Positions 1-7,312 of a DNA stretch of 21,726 nucleotides are shown here, in pieces; position 1 is the stretch's first letter; every line of letters starts with the position of its first letter. Where the stretch lies: the NCBI GenBank assembly GCA_041060555.1, contig JBEUDS010000035.1; one strand, written 5' to 3'. The stretch is from CAUJIW01 sp963205175. Its GTDB lineage: Bacteria; Pseudomonadota; Alphaproteobacteria; Sphingomonadales; Sphingomonadaceae. The notes under the pieces are model-generated. The model made no database searches and was not told the origin of the DNA. It saw nothing but the letters and a program-made list of their open reading frames with translations. Both the position numbers and the translations under genes were made by a program.

Positions 1-127
1 TGCAAACTCCACCATAACGATGAACCCGGTGGCCACCAGCGACGCCGCATTCCGGGGTGGGGCATGCCCCACCCCGGAATACACCATCGCCTACACCGGA
101 AATTACACCACGAGCGCGGACGCTAAC
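1..127 (+). repeat. Left arm of a perfect 127-bp terminal inverted repeat
   Basis: Bases 1-127 equal the reverse complement of 21600-21726 with no mismatch, and the two copies diverge at once after GCTAAC. The repeat contains a 32-bp perfect palindrome (49-80) and two imperfect direct repeats of a TGGTGTA..TTCCGG unit, read on the minus strand. No transposase gene is seen. The same end of the repeat faces inward at both window edges, so the window is a unique segment lying between two inverted copies of a dispersed sequence. That the repeat is the end of an insertion sequence is inference. Confidence 0.95.
49..80. repeat. 32-bp perfect palindrome inside the left repeat arm
   Basis: The 16-base half-site ATTCCGGGGTGGGGCA is followed directly by its exact reverse complement, so the element has no spacer. 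As RNA it would fold into a very stable GC-rich hairpin with a minimal loop. No T-run follows it, so it is not a classical intrinsic terminator. A matching copy lies at 21647-21678. Confidence 0.95.
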
Positions 128-277
128 TGCGTCCACCGGCGGCGGTGCCACGGTGTCGTCGCGACCGTAAAGCCACTGTTCCAGCGTGAATGAACCCCTG
201 AGCATAGTATCTCACTAACCTAGCAGCATTTTAGCGTCGGTTAAGCGGGATTGATGGTTTGTTACACCGTCGACTCG

Positions 278-305
278 TTGCCGGCGTGTAAAGTCCAGCT
301 ATGGC
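278..305 (+). promoter_or_regulatory. Possible sigma-70 promoter of the sulfate operon
   Basis: TTGCCG (278-283) and TATGGC (300-305) are separated by 16 bases and match the -35/-10 consensus only partly. The predicted start, near 312, would fall at the edge of the inverted repeat at 314-343, a sensible place for a repressor site. The rest of the 258-base leader (128-385) contains no ORF or RNA gene I recognise. Confidence 0.27.
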
Positions 306-313
306 AACGGCAA

Positions 314-343
314 ATTTAATCCTACTATGTCGACCGATTAAAT
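314..343 (+). promoter_or_regulatory. Operator-like inverted repeat upstream of the sulfate operon
   Basis: ATTTAATC (314-321) and GATTAAAT (336-343) form a perfect 8-base inverted repeat around a 14-base spacer. A second dyad, ACTAT/ATAGT, is nested in it. The stretch is AT-rich in an otherwise GC-rich window and ends 42 bases before the start of the sulfate-binding protein gene. A dimeric regulator responding to sulfur status (Rrf2-type or LysR-type, as CysB is in enterobacteria) is the natural candidate, but the regulator is not encoded here and its identity is inference. Confidence 0.4.
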
Positions 344-385
344 AGTGTTTATGATCGTGGCCTCATCACCAAGGAGGGACCGATC

Positions 386-1408
386 ATGAGAACCATCCTC
401 TCGTCTGCTGTCATCCTGGGGCTCGGGCTGGCACTCGTGGCGCCGGTCGTGGCGCCCGCACACGCCAAGACCCAGGAACTGCTCAACGTATCCTACGATC
501 CGACGCGCGAACTCTATCGTGACTACAACGCCGCCTTCGCCCGCTACTGGAAGGGCAAGACCGGCGACGACGTGGTCATCAAGGCATCGCACGGCGGTTC
601 GGGCAAGCAGGCTCGCGCTGTCATCGACGGTCTGCAGGCCGACGTGGTGACGCTGGCACTGGCAAGCGACATCGACCAGATCGCCAGCCGGTCGAAGGCG
701 CTGCCAGGCGACTGGCAGAAGCGGCTGGCCTATAATTCCGCGCCTTATTACTCGACCATCGTTTTCCTGGTCCGCAAGGGCAACCCCAAGGGTATCAAGG
801 ACTGGGATGATCTGGTGAAGCCGGGCATCAAGGTCATCACGCCCAACCCGAAGACCTCGGGCGGCGCCCGCTGGAACTATCTCGCCGCCTGGGGCTATGC
901 GCTGAAGGCCTATGGCAACAGCCCGAAGAAAGCGCAGGACTTCGTCACCGCGCTGTACCGCAATGTGCCGGTGCTGGATTCCGGCGCCCGTGGCTCCACC
1001 ACCACCTTCGTCCAGCGCGGCGTCGGGGACGTGCTGCTGGCGTGGGAAAACGAGGCCTATCTGGCGGTGAAGGAGCTGGGCGAGGGCAAGGTGCAGATCG
1101 TCGTGCCGTCGCTGTCGATTCTCGCCGAACCGCCGGTCGCCTTGGTCGACAAGGTGGTCGACAAGAAGGGCACTCGCCCGGTGGCGCAGGCCTATCTCGA
1201 CTATCTCTACACCCCGGCGGCGCAGGACCTGGTCGCCAGGCATTATTATCGCCCGCGTCTGCCCGAGGTGGCGACAAAGTATGAGTCCTTCTTTCCGAAG
1301 GTGAAGCTGCTCACCATCAATGAGTTCGGTGGCTGGAAGAAGGCGCAGGCGACCCATTTCAACGATGGTGGCCTGTTCGACCAGATCTTCGATGACGCCA
1401 AGCGCTGA
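386..1408 (+). CDS. sbp: Periplasmic sulfate-binding protein of the sulfate ABC transporter
   Basis: This protein of 340 residues binds sulfate (possibly also thiosulfate) in the periplasm and delivers it to the CysT/CysW channel. An N-terminal signal peptide is clear: a hydrophobic stretch at about residues 5-23 and a cleavage site after AHA (residue 27). The mature chain begins with LLNVSYDPTRELY, typical of the Sbp/CysP family, and carries the conserved stretches ASHGGSGKQARAV, ADVVTLALA and NPKTSGGARW. Length agrees with the family (about 330-340). The ATG at 386 is preceded by a strong ribosome site AAGGAGGG (371-378). It is the first gene of an operon with a porin, cysT, cysW and cysA. 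A stem-loop overlaps its stop codon, which may stabilise this abundant component's mRNA. Sulfate versus thiosulfate preference cannot be decided from sequence. Confidence 0.96.
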   Translation: MRTILSSAVILGLGLALVAPVVAPAHAKTQELLNVSYDPTRELYRDYNAAFARYWKGKTGDDVVIKASHGGSGKQARAVIDGLQADVVTLALASDIDQIASRSKALPGDWQKRLAYNSAPYYSTIVFLVRKGNPKGIKDWDDLVKPGIKVITPNPKTSGGARWNYLAAWGYALKAYGNSPKKAQDFVTALYRNVPVLDSGARGSTTTFVQRGVGDVLLAWENEAYLAVKELGEGKVQIVVPSLSILAEPPVALVDKVVDKKGTRPVAQAYLDYLYTPAAQDLVARHYYRPRLPEVATKYESFFPKVKLLTINEFGGWKKAQATHFNDGGLFDQIFDDAKR

Positions 1409-1425
1409 GCGACGGACGCTTGGTG
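1396..1425 (+). other. Intercistronic stem-loop after the sulfate-binding protein gene
   Basis: CCAAGCG (1398-1404) pairs perfectly with CGCTTGG (1417-1423) around a 12-base loop, and one G-T and one C-G pair extend the stem outwards. The stem overlaps the stop codon of the binding-protein gene, and the porin start lies about 23 bases further on. There is no T-run, so it is more likely an mRNA-stability or processing element than a terminator. Confidence 0.5.
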
Positions 1426-1447
1426 ATAGAATCTCAAGGGAGTGAAA

Positions 1448-2917
1448 ATGATGTCGAGGAATTTTCCGGCGTCGCCGCGTGCGCGCCAAGTGTTGACGCT
1501 TGCCTTGCTGGCATCGGCGCTCACGCCTGTGACCGCCAACGCCCAGAGCAAGGGTGACTACGCTAAATTGCTGGAACGCCTGAACGCGCTGGAGCAGAAA
1601 GTCGTCACGCTGGAGGGCCAGAACAAGGCGCTCACCGACGAACTGGGCCAGAAATCACAGGCGATCGAGACGCGGACCCAGGAACTGGCCGACCAGGTGG
1701 AGTTCCAGACGGGGCGCATCGAGAAGGTCGAGGTGCGGGCGGCGAAGTCGGCACAGCCCGGCGTCGTACCGACGTTCGCCGACGTCAATGGCAACTTCAC
1801 CTTCAAGGTCCGTGGTGTCGTCGACGCCGATTATGTCGCTTTCAATGGCGGCAAAGGTGGGTATGACTTCAACAACGGCACGGCGTTCCGACGTGCGCGA
1901 CTGGGCTTCGAAGGTACGGCGTTCAAGAACTGGGGCTGGCGCATCGAGACGGATTTCGCCGGCAACGCCGTGGCCATCCAGGACGCCTATATCCAGTATA
2001 ACGGCGTGAAAAAATGGGCGTTCACACTGGGCCAGCACAAGGCCCCGTTCGGCCTGGAATCGAACAATTCCGACAACTACAACAGCTTTATCGAACGCTC
2101 CATCTTCACCAACGCCATCGGCGAGGCGGGCGCCGAGCGGCGGCTGGGCGCGTCAGCCCAGTATGTCGACGAGGCATTCACGGTCGCCTTCGGCCTGTTC
2201 GGCGACAATGAAAGCTCGACCCGCAGCGAGGCCGCGCCCGACGAAAGCTGGGGCCTGAACGCGCGCGCGACCTGGGAACCGGTTGTGTCCGACGCCTTCA
2301 ATCTACATGTCGGCGCCTCCGGTTTCTGGCGCAATGACGTGAAGGCTGACAACACGGCCGCCGCCGGCACCCTGCGGCTGCGTGAGCGGCCCAATGTCCG
2401 CGTCGATGGCGGGCGTATCATCGATACCGGCACCATCACCCGTGTGAACAATCTCTACTACGGCGGCCTGGAGGCGACGGCCATCGCCGGTCCGTTCTCG
2501 CTCACCGGCGAATACGGCCACCTGGAGGTGGACCGCGCCACCGGCTTCGAGGACGTCAGCTTTGACGGCCTTTATGTCTATGGCAGCTGGTTCCTGACCG
2601 GCGAGAGCCGCGCGTTCAACAAAGGCAATTTTGATCGTCTGAAGCCCTTCGCACCGTTCGACCCGTCAGCGGGAAACTGGGGCGCGTTCGAGCTGGTGGC
2701 CCGGTACGACTGGTTCGACGTCTCCGACACGCCGGTGGTCGCCAACGCCGGCAACAAGGCGGAAACCTACACGTTGGGCCTCAACTGGTACTTCAACACC
2801 AACTTCAAGGCGATGTTCAACTGGGTGCATTTCAGCGGCACCCACACGCCGCTTGACCCCGTGGGCACCAGGACCAGCGGCGACGCCTTTGCCGCGCGCC
2901 TGCACCTGGACTGGTAA
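1448..2917 (+). CDS. OprO/OprP-type outer-membrane porin in the sulfate operon
   Basis: This is an anion-porin-like protein of 489 residues. It has a signal peptide (cut near TANAQ, about residue 34) and a predicted coiled coil at about 40-100 with heptad-like LLERLNALEQKVVTLEGQ. A beta-barrel domain of the phosphate-selective porin O/P family (Pfam Porin_O_P) follows, with alternating barrel strands, for example VRGVVDADYVAF and RRARLGFEGTAFKNWGWRIE, and ends in an aromatic terminal residue (LHLDW), the usual outer-membrane insertion signal. GTG 1442 and ATG 1451 are alternative starts. ATG 1448 was chosen because AAGGGAG (1436-1442) stands five bases before it. It sits between the binding-protein gene and cysT, so a role in letting sulfate cross the outer membrane is inferred. 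OprP and OprO themselves are phosphate and polyphosphate channels, so substrate selectivity here is open. Confidence 0.92.
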   Translation: MMSRNFPASPRARQVLTLALLASALTPVTANAQSKGDYAKLLERLNALEQKVVTLEGQNKALTDELGQKSQAIETRTQELADQVEFQTGRIEKVEVRAAKSAQPGVVPTFADVNGNFTFKVRGVVDADYVAFNGGKGGYDFNNGTAFRRARLGFEGTAFKNWGWRIETDFAGNAVAIQDAYIQYNGVKKWAFTLGQHKAPFGLESNNSDNYNSFIERSIFTNAIGEAGAERRLGASAQYVDEAFTVAFGLFGDNESSTRSEAAPDESWGLNARATWEPVVSDAFNLHVGASGFWRNDVKADNTAAAGTLRLRERPNVRVDGGRIIDTGTITRVNNLYYGGLEATAIAGPFSLTGEYGHLEVDRATGFEDVSFDGLYVYGSWFLTGESRAFNKGNFDRLKPFAPFDPSAGNWGAFELVARYDWFDVSDTPVVANAGNKAETYTLGLNWYFNTNFKAMFNWVHFSGTHTPLDPVGTRTSGDAFAARLHLDW

Positions 2918-2932
2918 TTCGCGCGATCCGCG

Positions 2933-2973
2933 GTGATCCACCCGACGGTCGTTGGCCTGCGCGGGCGGATCAC
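2933..2973 (+). other. Intercistronic stem-loop between porin and cysT
   Basis: GTGATCC (2933-2939) pairs with GGATCAC (2967-2973). After one A/C mismatch, CCCG (2941-2944) pairs with CGGG (2962-2965), leaving a 17-base loop. No T-run follows. It fills most of the 84-base gap between the porin stop and the cysT start and could lower expression of the membrane components relative to the two exported proteins upstream. Confidence 0.5.
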
Positions 2974-3001
2974 TGCCATCCTGATCTGTACTGGAGAAGC
3001 C

Positions 3002-3832
3002 ATGACGATCCTTGCGCGTCGACGCTCCATCATTCCGGGCTTCGGGATCACACTCGGCTACACGCTGCTGGTGCTCGGGCTGGTTGTTCTCATTCCGCTT
3101 TCCGCGGTGTTCCTGAAAAGCGCCGGCATGGGCTGGGAAGCGTTCGCCGACGTTGCTTTCTCCCGCCGGGCCTGGGCCGCGTATCGATTGTCGTTCGGGG
3201 CATCGTTGCTGGCGGCATCGATCAACCTGGTTTTCGGGCTCACTACGGCCTGGGTGCTGGTACGTTACGAGTTCGCGGGCAAGCGCGTGGTCAGCGCGCT
3301 GGTCGATCTGCCCTTTGCCCTGCCGACGGCCGTCGCCGGCATTGCCCTGACCGCGCTCTACGCCGGCAATGGCCTGATCGGCCAGTATCTGGAGCCGTGG
3401 GGCGTGCAGGTCGCGTTCACACCGCTGGGCGTGGTGGTGGCACTGGTTTTCATCGGGCTGCCGTTCGTGGTCCGCACGGTGGAGCCGGTGCTGCAGGATC
3501 TTGGAGCGGACGTCGAGGAGGCCGCCGCCAGTCTCGGCGCCAGTCGCTGGCAGACGTTCGGCAAGGTCATTTTCCCGGCCATTCTGCCGGCCCTGCTGAC
3601 GGGCTTCGCGCTCGCCTTCGCGCGGGCGGTTGGCGAGTATGGCTCGGTCATTTTCATCGCCGGCAACATGCCACTGGAGTCCGAGATCGCGCCGCTGCTC
3701 ATCGTCATTCAGCTTGAACAGTATAATTACGAGGGGGCCACGGCGATCGCCGTCGTCATGCTGGTCGCCTCGTTCGCCCTGCTGTTCGCCATCAACCTGC
3801 TCCAGGCGTGGAGCAGGCGTCGCATGGCCTGA
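3002..3832 (+). CDS. cysT: Sulfate ABC transporter permease CysT (CysU)
   Basis: This inner-membrane permease has 276 residues, the usual length for the family, and forms the sulfate channel with CysW. Several hydrophobic membrane segments are visible, starting at about residue 17 (LGYTLLVLGLVVLIPLSAVF). The cytoplasmic coupling loop that docks on the ATPase has the EAA-type motif DVEEAAASLGAS followed by FGKVIFPAILPAL. The frame stays open upstream to a GTG at 2933, but that codon lies in the stem-loop. The ATG at 3002, with GGAG five bases before it and the N-terminus MTILARRR, is the better start. The stop lies 15 bases before cysW, so translation is probably linked. Assignment as CysT rather than CysW follows from the gene order (T before W before A) and from the sequence. 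Confidence 0.95.
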   Translation: MTILARRRSIIPGFGITLGYTLLVLGLVVLIPLSAVFLKSAGMGWEAFADVAFSRRAWAAYRLSFGASLLAASINLVFGLTTAWVLVRYEFAGKRVVSALVDLPFALPTAVAGIALTALYAGNGLIGQYLEPWGVQVAFTPLGVVVALVFIGLPFVVRTVEPVLQDLGADVEEAAASLGASRWQTFGKVIFPAILPALLTGFALAFARAVGEYGSVIFIAGNMPLESEIAPLLIVIQLEQYNYEGATAIAVVMLVASFALLFAINLLQAWSRRRMA

Positions 3833-3847
3833 ACGGGAGCTCCTCCG

Positions 3848-4681
3848 ATGTCATCCTCTACCACCGAATCCCGGCTGGTGCGACGTCTGCTCATTGGCAT
3901 CGCGCTTGCCTTCCTGTCCTTCAACCTGCTGCTGCCCTTGTTCGCCGTTTTCAGCGAGGCGCTACGCGAGGGTTGGCAGGGTTATCAGGCGGCCATCATC
4001 GAGCCCGACGCGCTGGCGGCCATTCGCCTGACGCTGCTGGCCGCCGCCATCGCGGTGCCGTTCAACATCGTGTTCGGCGTTTGCGCCGCCTGGGCCATCG
4101 CGCGGTTCGAATTTCCCGGCAAGAGCCTGCTCATCACGCTGATCGATCTGCCGTTCTCAGTGTCGCCGGTCATCGCCGGTCTCATCTATGTGCTGCTGTT
4201 CGGCGCGCATGGCTGGTTCGGACCATGGCTGGACGAGCACGACATCCAGATCGTCTTCGCGGTGCCCGGCATCGTGCTGGCGACAATCTTCGTCACCTTT
4301 CCCTTCGTCGCCCGCGAACTCATTCCGCTGATGCAGGAACAGGGCAACGACGAGGAAGAGGCCGCCCTGTCGCTGGGGGCCTCGGGCTGGCAGACCTTCT
4401 GGCGGGTGACGTTGCCCAATATCCGCTGGGGCCTGCTGTATGGCGTGTTGCTGTGCAATGCCCGCGCCATGGGCGAGTTCGGCGCGGTATCGGTGGTGTC
4501 CGGCCATATTCGCGGCCTCACCAACACCATGCCGCTGCACGTCGAGATTCTCTACAACGAATATAATTTCATCGCCGCCTTCGCGGTGGCGTCGCTGCTG
4601 GCGTTGCTGGCTCTTGTCACGCTTGTCGCCAAGAGCCTGCTGGAATGGCGTTTCGGCCGCAAGGCCGTCGCCGGTCATTGA
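3848..4681 (+). CDS. cysW: Sulfate ABC transporter permease CysW
   Basis: This second channel subunit, of 277 residues, pairs with CysT in the inner membrane. Hydrophobic segments recur from about residue 14 (LIGIALAFLSFNLLLPLF). The coupling loop reads DEEEAALSLGASGWQTF, the EAA motif that contacts CysA. The stretch RAMGEFGAVSVVSGHIRG is characteristic of CysW. The ATG at 3848 has GGGAG at 3835-3839, eight bases upstream. It is 18 bases from cysA and clearly in the same transcript. The coding sequence is intact and of normal length. Like CysT it belongs to the binding-protein-dependent permease superfamily, so molybdate or phosphate permeases are distant alternatives. The sulfate-binding protein at the head of the operon makes sulfate by far the most likely substrate. 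Confidence 0.95.
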   Translation: MSSSTTESRLVRRLLIGIALAFLSFNLLLPLFAVFSEALREGWQGYQAAIIEPDALAAIRLTLLAAAIAVPFNIVFGVCAAWAIARFEFPGKSLLITLIDLPFSVSPVIAGLIYVLLFGAHGWFGPWLDEHDIQIVFAVPGIVLATIFVTFPFVARELIPLMQEQGNDEEEAALSLGASGWQTFWRVTLPNIRWGLLYGVLLCNARAMGEFGAVSVVSGHIRGLTNTMPLHVEILYNEYNFIAAFAVASLLALLALVTLVAKSLLEWRFGRKAVAGH

Positions 4682-4699
4682 TCCCGAGGACCATACGTC

Positions 4700-5728
4700 A
4701 TGACTGTCTCCGTTCATCATATCACCAAGCGCTTTGGCGCGTTCACGGCGCTGGACGATGTTTCACTCGACGCACGGCCCGGTGAATTTCTTGCCCTGCT
4801 CGGGCCGTCGGGTTCCGGCAAGACAACCCTGCTGCGCGTCATGGCCGGGCTGGAATTTCCCGACGCCGGGGCGGTGCTGTTCGATCATGTCGATGTCACC
4901 AACGCCCGGGCCGCCGAACGCCGGGTCGGCTTCGTGTTCCAGCATTACGCGCTGTTCCGGCACATGACGGTCGCCGAGAACATCGCCTTCGGTCTCAAGG
5001 TGAAGAAGCCGGTGGAACGTCCGTCCCCCGAGGCGATCGCCGCGCGGGTGCGGGATTTGCTGGGTCTGATTCAGCTGGAACATCTGGGCGGGCGCTATCC
5101 GTCGCAACTTTCCGGCGGTCAGCGCCAGCGGGTGGCGCTGGCGCGCGCGCTGGCGGTGGGACCGCGCGTGCTGCTGCTGGACGAGCCGTTCGGCGCGCTG
5201 GATGCCAAGGTGCGCAAGGATCTGCGGCGCTGGCTCCGGCAGATTCATGATGAAACCGGCGTCACCTCGGTCTTCGTCACGCACGATCAGGAGGAGGCGC
5301 TGGAACTGGCCGATCGCGTGGTGGTCATGAACCACGGTCGCATCGAGCAGGTGGGGGAACCGGCGGAAATCTACGACCACCCGGCCAGCGCGTTCGTCGC
5401 CGATTTCATCGGCGAGGCCAACCGGCTGGAGGTGACCGTCCGCCATGGCCGTGTCTTTTTCGCGGGCGTCGATCTCGGTCCGGCGGACGGGCATGGCGAC
5501 GGACCGGCCATTCTCTATGCGCGGCCGCATGACTTCGTGATCACCGATGTCGGCGCGGGCGCCATTCCGGCGGTGCGGCGCAGTCATCGGCGGCTGGGCG
5601 CGCGCCATCGCATTCTGCTGTCGCTGGGGGACAGCGGCGCGACCGTCGAGGTGGAGACGCTAGGGCCGCTGGATGACGGTGACGTCTGTCACCTTGCCAT
5701 CCAGCGGTGGGATCTGTTTCCCGCCTGA
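4700..5728 (+). CDS. cysA: Sulfate ABC transporter ATP-binding protein CysA
   Basis: This cytoplasmic ATPase of 342 residues powers sulfate import through CysT/CysW. All ATPase motifs are present: Walker A GPSGSGKTT (35-43), Q-loop glutamine 81 (VFQHYALF), signature LSGGQ (137-141), Walker B LLLDEP (158-163), D-loop GALD (165-168) and switch histidine 195 (VFVTHDQEEALEL). A regulatory C-terminal region follows from about residue 240, as in other sulfate/molybdate-type importers. The start ATG at 4700 has GAGGA at 4686-4690. It is the last gene of the operon. The stop codon is part of a hairpin shared with the converging dehydrogenase gene. Nothing in the sequence suggests loss of activity. 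Confidence 0.96.
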   Translation: MTVSVHHITKRFGAFTALDDVSLDARPGEFLALLGPSGSGKTTLLRVMAGLEFPDAGAVLFDHVDVTNARAAERRVGFVFQHYALFRHMTVAENIAFGLKVKKPVERPSPEAIAARVRDLLGLIQLEHLGGRYPSQLSGGQRQRVALARALAVGPRVLLLDEPFGALDAKVRKDLRRWLRQIHDETGVTSVFVTHDQEEALELADRVVVMNHGRIEQVGEPAEIYDHPASAFVADFIGEANRLEVTVRHGRVFFAGVDLGPADGHGDGPAILYARPHDFVITDVGAGAIPAVRRSHRRLGARHRILLSLGDSGATVEVETLGPLDDGDVCHLAIQRWDLFPA

Positions 5729-5744
5729 CCCCGGCGTGTCAGGC
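5723..5744. terminator. Possible bidirectional terminator hairpin between cysA and gabD
   Basis: GCCTGAC (5723-5729) pairs perfectly with GTCAGGC (5738-5744) across an 8-base loop. It lies in the 21-base gap between two converging genes, where a shared terminator is expected, and includes the cysA stop codon. Neither strand has a T-run, so Rho-independent activity is doubtful. Confidence 0.35.
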
Positions 5745-5749
5745 GCGGC

Positions 5750-7192
5750 TCAGCGGTCGATGCCGCCCAGGCAGATGTATTTCGTCTCCAGATACTCGTG
5801 CAGACCTTCCTGGCCGCCCTCGCGGCCGAGGCCGGACTCCTTGACACCGCCGAACGGCGCCACCTCGGTCGAGAGAATGCCCTCGTTGACCGCGACCATG
5901 CCGTATTCCAGCGCCTCCGAGACGCGGATGACGCGGGAGATGTCGCGGGTGAAAACATAGGCGGCCAGGCCATACTGGGTGGCGTTGGCCAGCCGGATGG
6001 CGTCCGCCTCGGTGTCGAAGCGCACCAGCGGCGCCACCGGGCCGAAGATCTCCTCGGTCACCACGGTCATCGCCGGCGTGACGTTGGCGAGCACGGTGGG
6101 CTCGTAGAACAGGCCACCCAGCGCCGCGCGCTTGCCGCCGGTGACGACGGTGGCGCCCGCCGCCACCGCCTCGGCGACCATGCCGTCCACCTTGTCGATG
6201 GCCTCGGCGTTGATCAGCGGGCCGACCGCGACCCCCGGCTGGTCGCCGGGGCCGACCTTCATCGCCTTGACCTTCTCGGCCAGCCTGGCGGCGAAGGCGT
6301 CGTGGATGCCCGCCTGCACCAGGAAGCGGTTGGCGCAGACACAGGTCTGGCCGGCGTTGCGGTACTTCGAGGCCAGCGCGCCTTCCACCGCCTGGTCGAG
6401 GTCGGCGTCGTCGAACACGATCAGCGGCGCGTTGCCGCCCAGTTCCAGGCCCAGCTTCTTCACGGTGTCAGCGCACTGGCGGTAGAGAATCTTGCCGACC
6501 TCGGTCGAGCCGGTGAACGACAGCGCCTTGACATGCGGGCTGGCACACAGCTCGCCGCCGACGGCACGCGAATTGGTGGTGGTGACCACGTTCAGCACGC
6601 CGGCCGGCAGGCCGGCCTGCTCGCCCAGCCGGGCCAGCGCCAGCGCGCACAGCGGCGTCTCCGCCGGCGGCTTGATGACCACGGTGCAGCCGGCGGCCAG
6701 CGCCGGGCCCGCCTTGCGGGTGATCATGGCGATGGGGAAGTTCCACGGCGTGATCGCCGCCACCACGCCGACCGGCTGGCGGATGGTCAGGTAGCGCTTG
6801 GTACCGACCGTCGTGGGGATGGTCTCGCCATAGGCGCGCTTGGCTTCCTCGGCGAACCATTCGATGAACGAGGCGCCATAGACCACCTCGCCGCGCGCCT
6901 CGGCCAGCGGTTTGCCCTGTTCGGCGGTCATCAGCGCCGCCAGTGCGTCGGCGTTGGCGATCATCAGGTCGAACCAGCGGCGCAGGATCACCGAGCGGTC
7001 CTTGGCGGTGCGGGCGGCCCAGCCGGGGAAGGCGGCCTGGGCGGCATCGATCGCGGCACGGGTCTCGTCGGCGCCAAGGTCGGGGACTTCGGTGAGCACG
7101 GCGCCGGTGGCCGGATTGGTGACCGGGAAGTGCCGGGTGCCGTCGACCCAGCGGCCGTCGATATAGGCTTGGCGAAACGATGCCGCGTCCAT
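5750..7192 (-). CDS. gabD: Succinate-semialdehyde dehydrogenase (GabD type)
   Basis: This aldehyde dehydrogenase of 480 residues probably oxidises succinate semialdehyde to succinate in GABA/4-aminobutyrate breakdown. The cofactor fold carries TPWNF (149-153) and the FTGSTEVGK stretch (227-234). The general base is Glu250 in LELGG, and the nucleophile is Cys284 in GQTCVCANR, a form typical of GabD enzymes with a second cysteine two residues on. Length is close to E. coli GabD (482). The frame is open to a TTG at 7210, but ATG 7192 has AAGGA eight bases upstream and gives the usual N-terminus. It diverges from the thiolase-like gene across 120 bases. No aminotransferase (GabT) lies nearby, so related semialdehydes such as glutarate semialdehyde are possible substrates. 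Cofactor choice (NAD or NADP) is not decided. Confidence 0.88.
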   Translation of the reverse strand: MDAASFRQAYIDGRWVDGTRHFPVTNPATGAVLTEVPDLGADETRAAIDAAQAAFPGWAARTAKDRSVILRRWFDLMIANADALAALMTAEQGKPLAEARGEVVYGASFIEWFAEEAKRAYGETIPTTVGTKRYLTIRQPVGVVAAITPWNFPIAMITRKAGPALAAGCTVVIKPPAETPLCALALARLGEQAGLPAGVLNVVTTTNSRAVGGELCASPHVKALSFTGSTEVGKILYRQCADTVKKLGLELGGNAPLIVFDDADLDQAVEGALASKYRNAGQTCVCANRFLVQAGIHDAFAARLAEKVKAMKVGPGDQPGVAVGPLINAEAIDKVDGMVAEAVAAGATVVTGGKRAALGGLFYEPTVLANVTPAMTVVTEEIFGPVAPLVRFDTEADAIRLANATQYGLAAYVFTRDISRVIRVSEALEYGMVAVNEGILSTEVAPFGGVKESGLGREGGQEGLHEYLETKYICLGGIDR

Positions 7193-7312
7193 GGGGGGAA
7201 TCCTTTTCAACAGGTGGTCGGATTGGCCGTTGATCTGCGGCGCATGACACGCTTAGGTCAACCCATCAGAGAAGAATTTACGACGACTGTTCATCGCCTG
7301 GGGAGGCCTGTC

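Noticed and set aside
2933..3001. Upstream GTG start for cysT
   Set aside because: It lies within the intercistronic hairpin, lacks a ribosome site and would add a non-conserved 23-residue extension.
5798..7312. The thiolase-like frame being open for 505 codons upstream, suggesting a fusion protein
   Set aside because: The upstream part is the antisense of gabD. The ATG at 7313 has a strong ribosome site and matches the thiolase N-terminus.
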